A stretch of DNA of 64,000 bases from Omphiscola glabra (lineage: Eukaryota; Mollusca; Gastropoda; Lymnaeidae). The translations under genes and the position numbers were made by a program. Below are positions 35,156-45,612 of this stretch, one piece after another. Every line of letters begins with the position of its first letter. The first letter of the stretch is position 1. The stretch lies in NCBI GenBank assembly GCA_964017045.1, contig OZ024807.1:9257981-9321980 (forward strand), read 5' to 3'. The notes beneath the pieces are model-generated. The model worked only from the letters and a program-made list of their open reading frames with translations, was not told the DNA's origin and ran no database searches.

Positions 35156-38100
35156 ATGTACTTCGCGGCATTATTTACTGCGCTCGTTGCGGGCACATTA
35201 GCTGTGGTAAGTGTCCAGAACTTTCTCTTTGTGAAATTATCTGTCAAAATTGTTTTTGATAAGTTCATTATACTAATACTTGAAGTATCCGATGAAAGTG
35301 AAATTCATCATTTATTAAATATTCACTCATGATATCTGCGATTGTTATTTTTAATAATTTATTTTTACACTTTAAAATTTTTAAAAATGCTAATTTTTAA
35401 CTACACCTATGAAGAATGCGTTCAATCAAATAATCTATCAAGCTTTGTTTTTTTCAAACCCAAAAGTTGAGAACATCATATTCCACTTAACAGGGATAAG
35501 GTCGATTTACAAAATTTCATACACCACCATTTGTTATTCAGTAAGTATTCATTTACCATTCTAAACATTCCTTCCAGGAGCCCATTCTTCCCAACAATGA
35601 TTGGATCCATTTTCTGGGCAAGAAAGACACGCTAGACCAGCTGCTTGTAAGTGGAGCAGATACGATCTATTTATTAATATGTTTATAAATTGTTAAACAC
35701 CGTTACTCTCTAAATGCCAATCCGACGTTTTTAAAATTAAACCAACTATTGATTTTACAGTCTCTGAAAAGAAACACGAGGAAGAAAAAATATCTGCTTT
35801 TTGAAATTTATAATCTGTAGAAACTGTTCTAAATTTGAGCTCGCTGTTGAAATGAGCCCCCCCCCCCCCAGACCAAATTGCGCGTCTGAAAGACCGTGAG
35901 ATGGGGCGGGTTCAAATTCACGAAGCTTTGATCTCTATTCCCACGACTGTCTCCAATATTTACTCAACAAATAGATTTAGGTTTTCTCTTTGTGTACGGG
36001 AATTTTTTGGAACAGATTTGCGTAAAAATATCATTGTCATGATTGATTCACAACTTTAAACTGATGATTATTCATGTAAAAAATATCTCAATATCAATTA
36101 TATTAAAAATATTTCCATGAACAATTATCAGTCACCATGTAACGTTAAATAATTCGATACCCGTTGTAAAAATGTCCACAGAAACCATTACAACCCGTCT
36201 TGGGTTGGACCAATTTGGGTCTACTGGGCAGAAGAAACTCATTCGAGCCTTGGCTTGTAAGTAATTAGATAACATCAAAAAAAACGTTTTCTTTATCCTT
36301 GTATGATGAATACCATCACAACGGCAAACAGAAAGCCATCGTTCCGACTAAAAGTATTCTTGGTCATTGACTCTCCTTATAGGTTTTCAATAGGGTCGCC
36401 GAAGACGATCGGAAAACATGTATAATCTACAGTTTTGAAGTAGCAACGAAAATAATCTTTAGCTGGGGGGGGGGTGGGTGGTCGCCACAACATGAGGAAC
36501 TGTATTAAAGGGTCGCGTCATTAGAAAGATTGAGAACCACTGTGTTAGATTCAACTCTAGCCCTAATGGCAGATACTCAAGTCGAAAATGGCCTTGGTCA
36601 TCTTCGCGTGAGGAGGGCGAACACCTATTTACGGGTCATAGCACGCATGATATAATCCACATGTATAGCACGCATGATATAATCCACATGTATAGCACGC
36701 ATGATATAATCCACATGTATAGCACGCATGGTATAATCCACATGTATAGCACGTATGATATAATCCACATGGATAGCACGCATGATATAATCCACATGTA
36801 TAGCACGCATGATATAATCCACATGTATAGCACGCATGGTATAATCCACATGTATAGCACGTATGATATAATCCACATGTATAGCACGCATGATATAATC
36901 CACATGTATAGCACGCATGATATAATCCACATGTATAGCACGCATGGTATAATCCACATGTATAGCACGCATGATATAATCCACATGTATAGCACGTATG
37001 ATATAATCCACAGTTATAGCACGTATGGTATAATCCACATGTATAGCACGCATGATATAATCCACATGTATAGCACGCATGATATAATCCACATGTATAG
37101 CACGCATGATATAATCCACAGTTATAGCACGTATGGTATAATCCACATGTATAGCACGTATGATATAATCCACAGGTATAGCACGTATGATATAATCCAC
37201 ATATATAGCACGTATGATATAATCCACATGTATAGCACATATGATATAATCCACAGCCTATCAACGACACCATTATCGCATTGATTCATTCACTCGGCAA
37301 GAAGAACGTCCTGCCGCTGGATTCTGTGATTGTAAGTTTTAAGAGATAAAGGTTGTAAGGTCCTTAGTCTATTTGATCTACACGGCAATGGCTCTACACC
37401 GGGGATGCCCGGAAACATGGGGGATGCGGGTGGCAGTCTGCTGGGTGTGATTAGACCCATAAAAATCATGTTAAGTTTCGTTTTCATCAGCGATTTTTAT
37501 GTCACAGGGACAGGGCCGTGGGAAATATGTTTTGAAATCCAGATGGGGTGTTGGGAAATGTTTCGAGATCCAGATGGGTTGCGGGAAATGTTTTGAAATG
37601 AAGAGGCGAGGGGCTGTACGGCGCTCCAGAAAGGTTAAGGGTCCTTGCTAAACGAAAAACAAATGAATAGTTAAGTCCCTCTCCGTCCTATTCATCCACA
37701 CTATTCTGAACANNNNNNNNNNNNNNNNNNNNNNNNNNNNNNNNNNNNNNNNNNNNNNNNNNNNNNNNNNNNNNNNNNNNNNNNNNNNNNNNNNNNNNNN
37801 NNNNNNNNNNNNNNNNNNNNNNNNNNNNNNNNNNNNNNNNNNNNNNNNNNNNNNNNNNNNNNNNNNNNNNNNNNNNNNNNNNNNNNNNNNNNNNNNNNNN
37901 NNNNNNNNNNNNTTCTTTTTAAATGGTAACAATATTTAAAAGAACAAAAAAAAAAATATAAAAAAGGCCACATTTTTTTCGAGTTCACGCAACGTTATCA
38001 TATTTTGCGCTCATTTTGAACTCATTTTGGGGGGGGGGGGGCGGGCGGAAATGTTTCGGATATAATTAATTATTTGGTTAACCTAACACAACAGCCGGAA

Positions 38101-39213
38101 AAGTTGCGTCGAACGAGTTATTGCACATATATATATATATATATATCCCTACCACATACATGTATTGTTTCATTGTTAAGTATAATATTATAGTAATTAT
38201 CAACGATGGGGTTTGGGAGATGGTAGGGGTCAGCTGATTGATGTTAAAAAAAACTTTACAGACTATATTTTTTTTTACCCCCGAAATATAGCAACCATTT
38301 TCATTTGGCTTCGTGATCAATTGAACTATTCATAGGCTTGAAAAAGTCAGACATATATCGTTCCTATTTAAGTGTTGAAGAAAAACCTTAAATGGTCTAA
38401 TTGTCAATTTAAATCCTTTATCTCAAACGTTAAAGTCTATTCTTTTATTTCATGGACCACTCAGCCTATATCTTTTAACATCAACCAGTAAAAATGTCCA
38501 AGCCTAACTACTGCTTTTAGTTTCAAATCTGGAAATAAAAATCATTCATCATTTTGCATATTCCTCAGAAGCCTATTGATTGGAGTCTACTGCAGCCTCT
38601 GCTGCTTAGCAAGAAGCGTGACATCCTACAGGGTTCCTCTACAACGTTCAACCCGTTAATTTTAAGCAAGAGAATCTTGGATCTGGTGTCCATTTTCTCC
38701 CCAGGAGTGGACGGGTTCTTGACTTTACAACAGCAGCTAGAACAGCTGCTTGCCGGCAAGAGAAATCTTCAGTCCATTCTTACACTTCTGCAGCTAGAAC
38801 AGCTCGCCAGCAAGAGAAATCTTCAGTCCATTCTTACACAACAGCAACTAGAACAGCTCGCCAGCAAGAGAAATCTTCAGTCCATTCTTACACAACAGCA
38901 ACTAGAACAGCTCGCCAGCAAGAGAAATCTTCATTCCATTCTTACACAACAGCAACTAGAACAGCTCGCTAGCAAGAGAAATCTTCAGTCCATTCTTACA
39001 CCAATCGACATTGGGATCATCCCTTTCAACCCAAATCTGATCCTAAGCAAGAAACGGGATGTCGTCTTTGATCCTCTTAATACCAACCCGCTCATCATCA
39101 GCAAGAAAAGGGATATTCTCTTCGATCCACTCCACCCTAACGTTATCAGCAAGAAAAACATCTGGAATCCACTGATCGATATTTTGCTGCCCCCCATCAA
39201 AGATGTTGTTTGA
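35156..39213 (+). CDS. Peptide gene C: modular prohormone-like precursor (contains assembly gap)
   Basis: Plus-strand coding exons, all phase 0: 35156-35206 (signal peptide MYFAALFTALVAGTLAV), 35578-35646 (module with WIHFLGKK), 36182-36256 (module with LGLLGRR), 37257-37331 (module with IHSLGKK) and 38569-39213 (214 residues). Visible total about 304 residues. The terminal exon has five copies of a 17-residue repeat (QQLEQLASKRNLQSILT) and ends with LILSKKRDVVFDPLNTNPL-type units shared with gene B. Gly-Lys-Lys and Gly-Arg-Arg suggest amidated peptides; KR and KKR suggest proprotein-convertase cleavage. The intron between the last two exons contains 200 N, so one or more exons equivalent to gene B's three-module exon could be missing. 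Function is inferred, no named family recognised. Confidence 0.75.
36380..36542. mobile_element. hAT-derived MITE fragment (gene C intron)
   Basis: The right end GATTGAGAACCACTG at 36528-36542 inverts to CAGTGGTTCTCAATC, the common hAT terminal sequence, with GGGTCGCGTCATTAG just inside. An AATAGGGTCGCC block near 36388 may be the other side. No clear left end or target duplication. Confidence 0.5.
36640..37256 (+). repeat. 27-base array merging into the splice acceptor of gene C exon 4
   Basis: About 23 copies of ATGATATAATCCACATGTAT plus AGCACGC. The last copy runs straight into the real acceptor, ATGATATAATCCACAG, then the exon at 37257. Three inner copies (near 37006, 37118 and 37168) also read ATAATCCACAG. 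The matching intron of gene B ends GTAATCCACAG, so TAATCCACAG is the ancestral acceptor and the array grew from it. All six frames stay open for long runs because the unit is 27 bases. Confidence 0.88.
37713..37912. other. Assembly gap (200 N)
   Basis: Exactly 200 N, a placeholder length. It lies in the intron between gene C exons 37257-37331 and 38569-39213, so exon content there is unknown. Confidence 1.
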
Positions 39214-40630
39214 TTACCAACCACCCTCCACCCGCCCCCCACCGTATCAACAATTTAGTATGTGCAAAATACAAATTTTTCACTTCACAATGAATCCAAC
39301 ATAAAAATTATTATTATTATTATTTTAATTATTAAAAAAATGAATTTTGATCGTTTCCGTTTGAAAAAATTTTGAGCACAAAATCAAACAATGTTAAATA
39401 CAGCTTCTTTTTTGTGTTAAGTTTTCACAAAATGTTCTGCTGTTTTTCTATTCTCTATTTTTTACATTTTTGTGTGTTGAAAATATTTTACTGGTTACCT
39501 TTTGTGGAGACTTAGTGAATTTTTTTTACAATTTTAATAAGATATTAAGACATAACCGGGTGCAGTTGTTCTTTCTTGTTACTTTTTTTTACACCGGGTC
39601 CGGAAAAGAAGAGCTAACACCTTATTGATGATATGCAATGCATCCTACTGCCCTATGTCGTGGTGAGAGTGCATTGATCTTGCGTCAACCTTTGTTGTCA
39701 AACAAATAACCTATAAAAGGCAACAGGAAGTTGCTGGAACCCGAGACAGCGACGGCGTTGTATAAATACTCGGTGACGAAAAAGATAGCGTCGTTCGTTT
39801 TTTATAGCAAAGACTTATGAAACGATTTGTTAAACGTTCGGTTTTAATCCCTTTAAAAATTGATAAATGCTCCTTTCAAAAAAGAAATGGAAAATAAGAA
39901 GTCAAACTGATGAAATGTTTAAAATGCAACGCTAAAATTCATTGCTAAATTGAATCCTCCAACCAAACGGCTTAACTGTACTTGGCTGAACCAATTGACA
40001 GTAAATGAGCGAAATAAATTATGAGAAAACCTGACTGTAATAACTCCTCCTTTTATTTTACTATTTTGCTTTGAGCTAAGTTAACACGTTTGACGTAATA
40101 GAATCTTGAAAGTTTTGTCACTGCAACAAACTACCTGACTGCGAAAAGTATCTTCAGTGCAATCAACATATGAGTGTGTCATATCGCACTTTCAGCTACC
40201 TCTGTGTGACGCAATTTACTTTGTCTAGAGGTCGGTCCCCTGCGTATGGCCACAGAAACAAATGTTAAGTGTCTAGAACACCTTTTCTTTCAAGCCCCTA
40301 CAGAGCTGATGTGCTGAATGTTTCCAATATAAAAAAAAAGGTGCAAAGATTCAGATTTCTTTGTATTTATTGGCTTCAAATGCACGACAGTGGAAAATGC
40401 ATAAGAAATAATCATTAGTTTTCGTAATAAATTGGAAGTGTCCAGAACATACTATGACCTGACCAAATATAGTTACATAACGCCTTGCGAAAATTGTAAA
40501 AAAAAAAAAAAACTCTTCCATCCACATCAATATGACTCTCTCTATAAAACTAAAAAAGCACACTCTATCCACATTACTCGTCACTGTTTACTCAAAAACA
40601 AACTTTCATTGTCACACACTCCGATCCTCA
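39214..40630. other. Intergenic DNA, no feature seen
   Basis: AT-rich with homopolymers. No exon, RNA gene or transposon end was recognised. A short block near 40170 (GAGTGTGTCA...TTTCAGCTACC) loosely resembles the direct repeats at 41147 and 41748. Confidence 0.5.
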
Positions 40631-40639
40631 TATGGGTCT

Positions 40640-40890
40640 TCCCGACACACCACCACGGTCAAACGTGACTGAGTGTCCCGAAACACCGCCACCGTCATAC
40701 GGGACTGAGTGTCCCGACACACGACCACGGTCACACGTGACTGAGTGTCCCGAAACACCGCCACGGTCATACGTGACTGAGTGTCCCGACACACCGCCAC
40801 GGTCATACGTAACTGAGTGTCCCGACACACCGCCACGGTTATACGTGATTGAGTGTCCCGATACACCGCCACGGTCATACATGACTGAGA
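40640..40890. repeat. 36-base minisatellite, about 7 copies
   Basis: Unit GTGACTGAGTGTCCCGACAC plus ACCGCCACGGTCATAC. Open in several frames on both strands; treated as non-coding. Confidence 0.93.
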
Positions 40891-40935
40891 AAAACTCGTG
40901 GAGCATACAGGGGGTAAAACCCATGATCCCTCACT

Positions 40936-41092
40936 TCATCATCATCATCATCATGTCCCTTAGTCCCTCGACCGTTGGGGTGCCACAGATATTCTGCACT
41001 ACGCATAGCATCACCTAGTTTCAATCCCGTCCACCCTTTGATGTTATCTTCCCATTTTATTCTCTGTCTTCCTCTTCTTCTTCCTCCTCACT
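40936..41092 (-). mobile_element. Non-LTR retrotransposon 3' tail, copy 3 (minus)
   Basis: On the minus strand this ends with the GAT repeat (CATCATCAT on plus at 40936) and reads DNIKGWTGLKLGDAM and QNICGTPTV-like sequence, the same 3' end as at 46575-46872. Confidence 0.85.
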
Positions 41093-41146
41093 TAACATCA
41101 TCAAAACAGACACAGAAAAACTCGTGCTTTTTGACCGTGACACTCT

Positions 41147-41811
41147 GTACATACTGAATGTGTTAATGAGTGTGTCACCTGAAAGCTATCACACCTTCAG
41201 TTACCCCTGTAAGCGGGAGCGTCCCCGAGGTGACTTGGGGGCTACCGCATGGGGTTTGCATTTCGTGGCAGACTAGTAGGAAGTTACTGTTCTTCCGAAG
41301 CTAAAACCCCAGCCGACCGCATGACTCCAAACGCATCGGGAGTAGTAAAGTCATAACATGATTACTTGTTGCCGTTGATGGATATGAGGCTTGGGTGGCG
41401 GCCAAAACCCATGCCAATGATTTTAGCTACGCGGCCGTGAGAAAAGCATGTCCTAAGCAACCGTTTCGTCCCAGCTTTCCGCCCCTACATAAAGACTCCC
41501 TGCGCGGTGGGGGTCGTAACGCAACAACTTCACTCTGGAGTGGAAGCAAACCCGCACAGACCCTCAGGGAGAGTTGGCTGCTAACGCTTTAAACGTGGCG
41601 TTTTCGACCGACCGGGCGTCCCCCGGGCCAGTGGGAGATTCCCGGTGTGCTTCTGCACAGTCTGGCTTCGGGGAGAACTGGCGTCGACCCGTTTGGTGGG
41701 GTGCCGGTGTGGATGGGATACACTATTTCTCTATGTGACGTTACCTAGTACATACTGAATGTGTTAATGGGTGTGTCACCTGAAAGCCATCACACCTTCA
41801 GTTATCTCTTT
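41147..41811. repeat. GC-richer dispersed repeat between 60-base direct repeats
   Basis: Nearly identical direct repeats of about 62 bases (41147-41208 and 41748-41810, starting GTACATACTGAATGTGTTAA) are 601 bases apart. Between them, 41395-41740 resembles 59690-59930 (AAGACTCCCTG, GAGTGGAAGCAAAC, GCTAACGCTTTAAAC, TTCCCGGTG). This looks like a repeat insertion flanked by a long duplication; no class is assigned. Confidence 0.6.
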
Positions 41812-42074
41812 TTTAAAGTTAATTTTAATAACCTTCCTTTTAACGAGCAGAGGGTTATTTTAAAATATCACTGTCTTACCTTTCGTAAGTCTTAAGTAAG
41901 TCACTGGGGGATAGTCTTATTAAAAAAACAACAACTCATGAATTGAAATATACATAGATAAATGTCACCCCAAAAAAGTTGTCAGTTAACTCTGCAATGA
42001 TGACAAATAATACACATATTTTTTTTTAGTTTTCAAAAAATAAAATTAGATTGAAGAACGTGGGCGGGTTTTTT

Positions 42075-42655
42075 TTGGAGGTGGAACAATCGCGCGAACA
42101 ACGCAAATGCTAAATAGAAGTGGAACAATAGCGCGAACAATTCAAATGCTAAAAAGAGGTGGAACAATAGCGCGAACAAATCAAATGCTAAATAGAAGTG
42201 GAATAATAGCGCGAACAATTCAAATTCTAAAAAAGATGTTGAACAATAGCGCGAACAAATCAAATGCTAAATAGAAGTGGAACAATAGCGCGAACAAATC
42301 AAATGCTAAATAGAAGTGGAACAATAGCGCGAACAAATCAAATGCTAAATAGAAGTGGAACAACAGCGCGAACAACACAAATACTAAATAGAAGTGGAAC
42401 AATAGCGCGAACAACACAAATACTAAATAGAAGTGGAACAATAGCGCGAACAAATCAAATGCTAAATAGAAGTGGAACAATAGCGCGAACAAATCAAATG
42501 CTAAATAGAAGTGGAACAATAGCGCGAACAATTCAAATGGTAAAAACAACTCAAATGCTAAATAGAGGCAGAACAATAGCGCGAAGAATTCAAATGCTAA
42601 AAAGAAGTGGAACAATAGCGCGAACAACTCAAATACTAAAGAGAAATGTCGCAAT
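42075..42655. repeat. 39-base minisatellite, about 15 copies
   Basis: Unit AATGCTAAATAGAAGTGGAA plus CAATAGCGCGAACAAATCA. Gives long frames on both strands; the protein text is pure repeat with no start or splice support. Confidence 0.93.
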
Positions 42656-42821
42656 ACAACAGAGAAAGTTCTACGTATTTAGCATCGAAACTGAACATCT
42701 ATATAGTTTTAAAAGAAGGAGGCTATAGACACAACAGTGGTGTTGTTTGACGGTCGCCCGAGAGCATCGCTAGCTGAATGAATGGATCAATCAGTCAAGT
42801 TTGTTTGCATGTGTTATTCCA

Positions 42822-42935
42822 GTCTAGGGTTACACTTACACTTACATAGTAGGCCTGTGCGGCATTCCAGTCTAGGGTTACACTTACATAGTAGTCCTAT
42901 GAGGCATTCCGATCCAGGGTTACACTTACATAGTA
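42822..42935. repeat. Minisatellite of about 41 bases, 3 copies
   Basis: Three copies of CCAGTCTAGGGTTACACTTA then CATAGTAGGCCTGTGCGGCATT. Confidence 0.85.
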
Positions 42936-43503
42936 TGTGGCTTTATTGCCAGTATTTTTCATTTATCAATAGACTCTTCACTTTTGTTTTTCTTTAAGTG
43001 TAAAAAAAAAAAATAATAATAATAATTAGCTTTTTTTTAAAAATCTGATGACGAAACATGGCGGATAAGCCAACGACCAGGTCGAATAGAGTAATTGTCA
43101 ATGAAAGATAATTTGTTTGATGAAGGCAAAATCGTGAGAAACGGTAAGTATGTTTTCTTGGCGAGCAGGGGGAAAAAAAAAAGGATTTCCACAAACACCG
43201 CTCCCCCCCCCCCCACACACGCACTTTTCCCCGTTATACTTTTACCTAAGCAAATAAAAAGAAAAAATTTGTTTTAAAAATTTAATGAATAAAAAAAATA
43301 AACAAACAAAAAAAATCTACAAGAATCCTGCCATCTAAATTTAAAATCGATTTTACCCGTGATTCGTTTAAGGAAAAGTAGATACAGACAACATGACCTA
43401 AATGGTTCACAACGGCCATGAAATTATTGAACACATTCAGTCTAAATGAGAATTGTCTCTTTTCAGTTCCAGGTGTCTTAAATAACAACGATGCTTGAGT
43501 TGT

Positions 43504-44286
43504 TTATTGTACTTGGATTCGGTTTGTCGCATCAGGAAATGACATCAGCGGGCCCCTAAACACGTTGGAGATGTCCCACCCAAGTACGCGCGATCGGGAT
43601 TTCTGCAGGAGACCGTCCCAACCCAAGGACACCCGGTCGGTCAGACACTGCGCATTCACACAGTGCACACGATCAACTTTCCTGTAAGTCGGGATGGTAA
43701 ATTTACGCCTTAATATCTTGCCCGCCTCCCACCCCGGGGGAAGCTTCGGACGCCCTATAAGAGGGGTTCTGCAGTGGGGTTTCCACATAGCAACTAGTTT
43801 GCGAAATAGCTGGGACGAAACGGTTGCCCTAGGAGCAGCTTTCTCAGGGTTGCGTATTTGGAATAAAATATCTTCTTGCTATGCTGTCCCTTTAACTTTA
43901 ATCCTAATCTGACCATTTCCGCTTGTAGTCCGCTTGATGAAGTATTTTTATCATAACAACCAGCCACATATTTTTTTCAACCTGGTCGCTTTACAAGACT
44001 GCCTGATCACGTGATTCGCTTGTAGAGACTAGTGATAAGCGGATTTTACGTCAGCTCAACACGACCCACCACCCCATTTTGAAGTAGTTTAGCACAGCGT
44101 TTCCCAGACTTTTCAGTTTGGTGGACCGGTGAACAGGTTTCGAAATTGCACCAGGGACCAGTGCCGGGTCTATTAATTAAAAAAAAAATTGAACTTAAAT
44201 GTGATGGAGGTGTGGAACCGGAAACGTAATGCTCGGCTCGCAAACTGGTGCCGGTCCTCAGATCCACCACATTTGGGGGACCGCTG
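43504..44286. other. GC-richer unassigned repeat-like DNA and possible hAT fragment
   Basis: 43504-43880 is distinctly less AT-rich, with a frame on each strand; I recognise no protein and suspect an old mobile element. 44095-44286 begins CAGCGTTTCCCAG and ends GGGGGACCGCTG, which invert onto each other like hAT ends, but the flanks show no target duplication. Confidence 0.4.
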
Positions 44287-44817
44287 GGGGTAGTGTATTT
44301 GACGAAATTGAAACTTTAAATGGCTCTTAGTCCTGAGAGCTATAATCTCTCAACTATTACGATGTAAGGCAGATCATTCGTTTCGACAGCAGGGTATGGG
44401 GGAAAAAAGTGTGTGTGGGGCGGGGAGGGGGGGCTGTTATCTTAGAATAGTATTTGACGAGACATAAAAAACGTACAATTAACAAATAATAGAATTTGTA
44501 AATATGCCAATTTCATTGGATTTTTAAAAACAAACCGTCTTGTATTTCTTCGCTAAAGGGGAGATTATTCTGTGTATATGGGCCAAGAAAGAACAGATAA
44601 CATGTTTAGTTACTTGCTCACTAATAGCATGTATGTCCTAGGTTATGTCCCTCGTTTGGTCTGCGTGTCTCTCTTACCAAAACAGTATATGAAATTTGAT
44701 ACTCGTTGTACATTTCACTATTGTAACCTTAAGCGTATGTGCATTCTATTTTCATTAACAGCATACTCTTTTGGTTCACATATTTTAATACAAAATAATT
44801 TTTGGCGCCCTGAGGCA

Positions 44818-44970
44818 TCAAGTTGCCATACGACAAAGTCTAACAAGTTGCCATACGACAAAGTCTAACAGGTTGCCATAATACATGTCTAACAAGTTGC
44901 CATACGACAAAGTCTAACGAATCACAATTCGAAAAAGTCTAACAAGTTGCCATACGACAAGTCTAACATG
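44818..44970. repeat. Minisatellite of about 24 bases, 6 copies
   Basis: Unit AACAAGTTGCCATACGACAA plus AGTCT with changes. Confidence 0.88.
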
Positions 44971-45612
44971 TCTTTGCGAACTGGCAGTGCGCTTATAATT
45001 CGGCGATACACAATATTTAAAAAATACATTTAAAAAAAGTAATATCATTTAAAAAATAACAATAACATCGAATTTAACAATACATTCTAAGCGTTCATTA
45101 CTACTTCATTCCATTCATGCCACATATTATCCATGAATATCAACTGTTATACGAAAAAATGGCCTTTATGACTACTTCAATGGAAGGATTCCGTATCCCG
45201 CCACCGGTTGCTCGAATGGAGATCTTCCAGGACAAAGTTTATGATTGTGCAAGCAAAAGTAGGCGACTGAAGGTCTATCAAATCTTTCAAACTTGCGCTA
45301 GTCTGCCGGACAAAGACGCTTAATCTTACATTAGAACGCCTTAGTCGTTAGCTTCGCGATGATTATAACTGCAATCATTATTCTTTTCTAAGATTGCCGT
45401 GCACACCATGATCCGAATATATTTTTTTTTAGTGTAGGCAGAATTTAAAAAAAAAAAAATCTTTTTATGACGATTCGGAGATTACCTTTCGTTGGGGTAA
45501 AACATCACAGGGTAAATCTAAACTTTGGAGATACCTTTGGATATACCTTTGGATATACCTCTCGGAGGTTTGTGTGATTCGGTGCACGGGACTGAAAGCT
45601 GGTTACCGGAAA

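Noticed and set aside
36625..37284. Long open frames on both strands (Asp-Tyr-Ile, Cys-Gly-Leu-Tyr and His-Asp-Ile-Ile repeats)
   Set aside because: They are the 27-base array read in several frames; the array is the intron 3' side of gene C and its last unit is the splice acceptor.
42033..42728. Leu/Phe-rich and Thr/Asn-rich repeat proteins
   Set aside because: A 39-base minisatellite read in frames on both strands; no signal peptide, splice support or diverse flanking sequence.
44095..44286. Complete hAT element
   Set aside because: Ends invert onto each other roughly, but the flanks lack an 8-base duplication, so I list it only as a possible fragment.
45117..45323. 68-residue frame upstream of the aquaporin start
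   Set aside because: No domain, no splice signal leading into the aquaporin exon, and no homology recognised; probably chance or part of the 5' flank.
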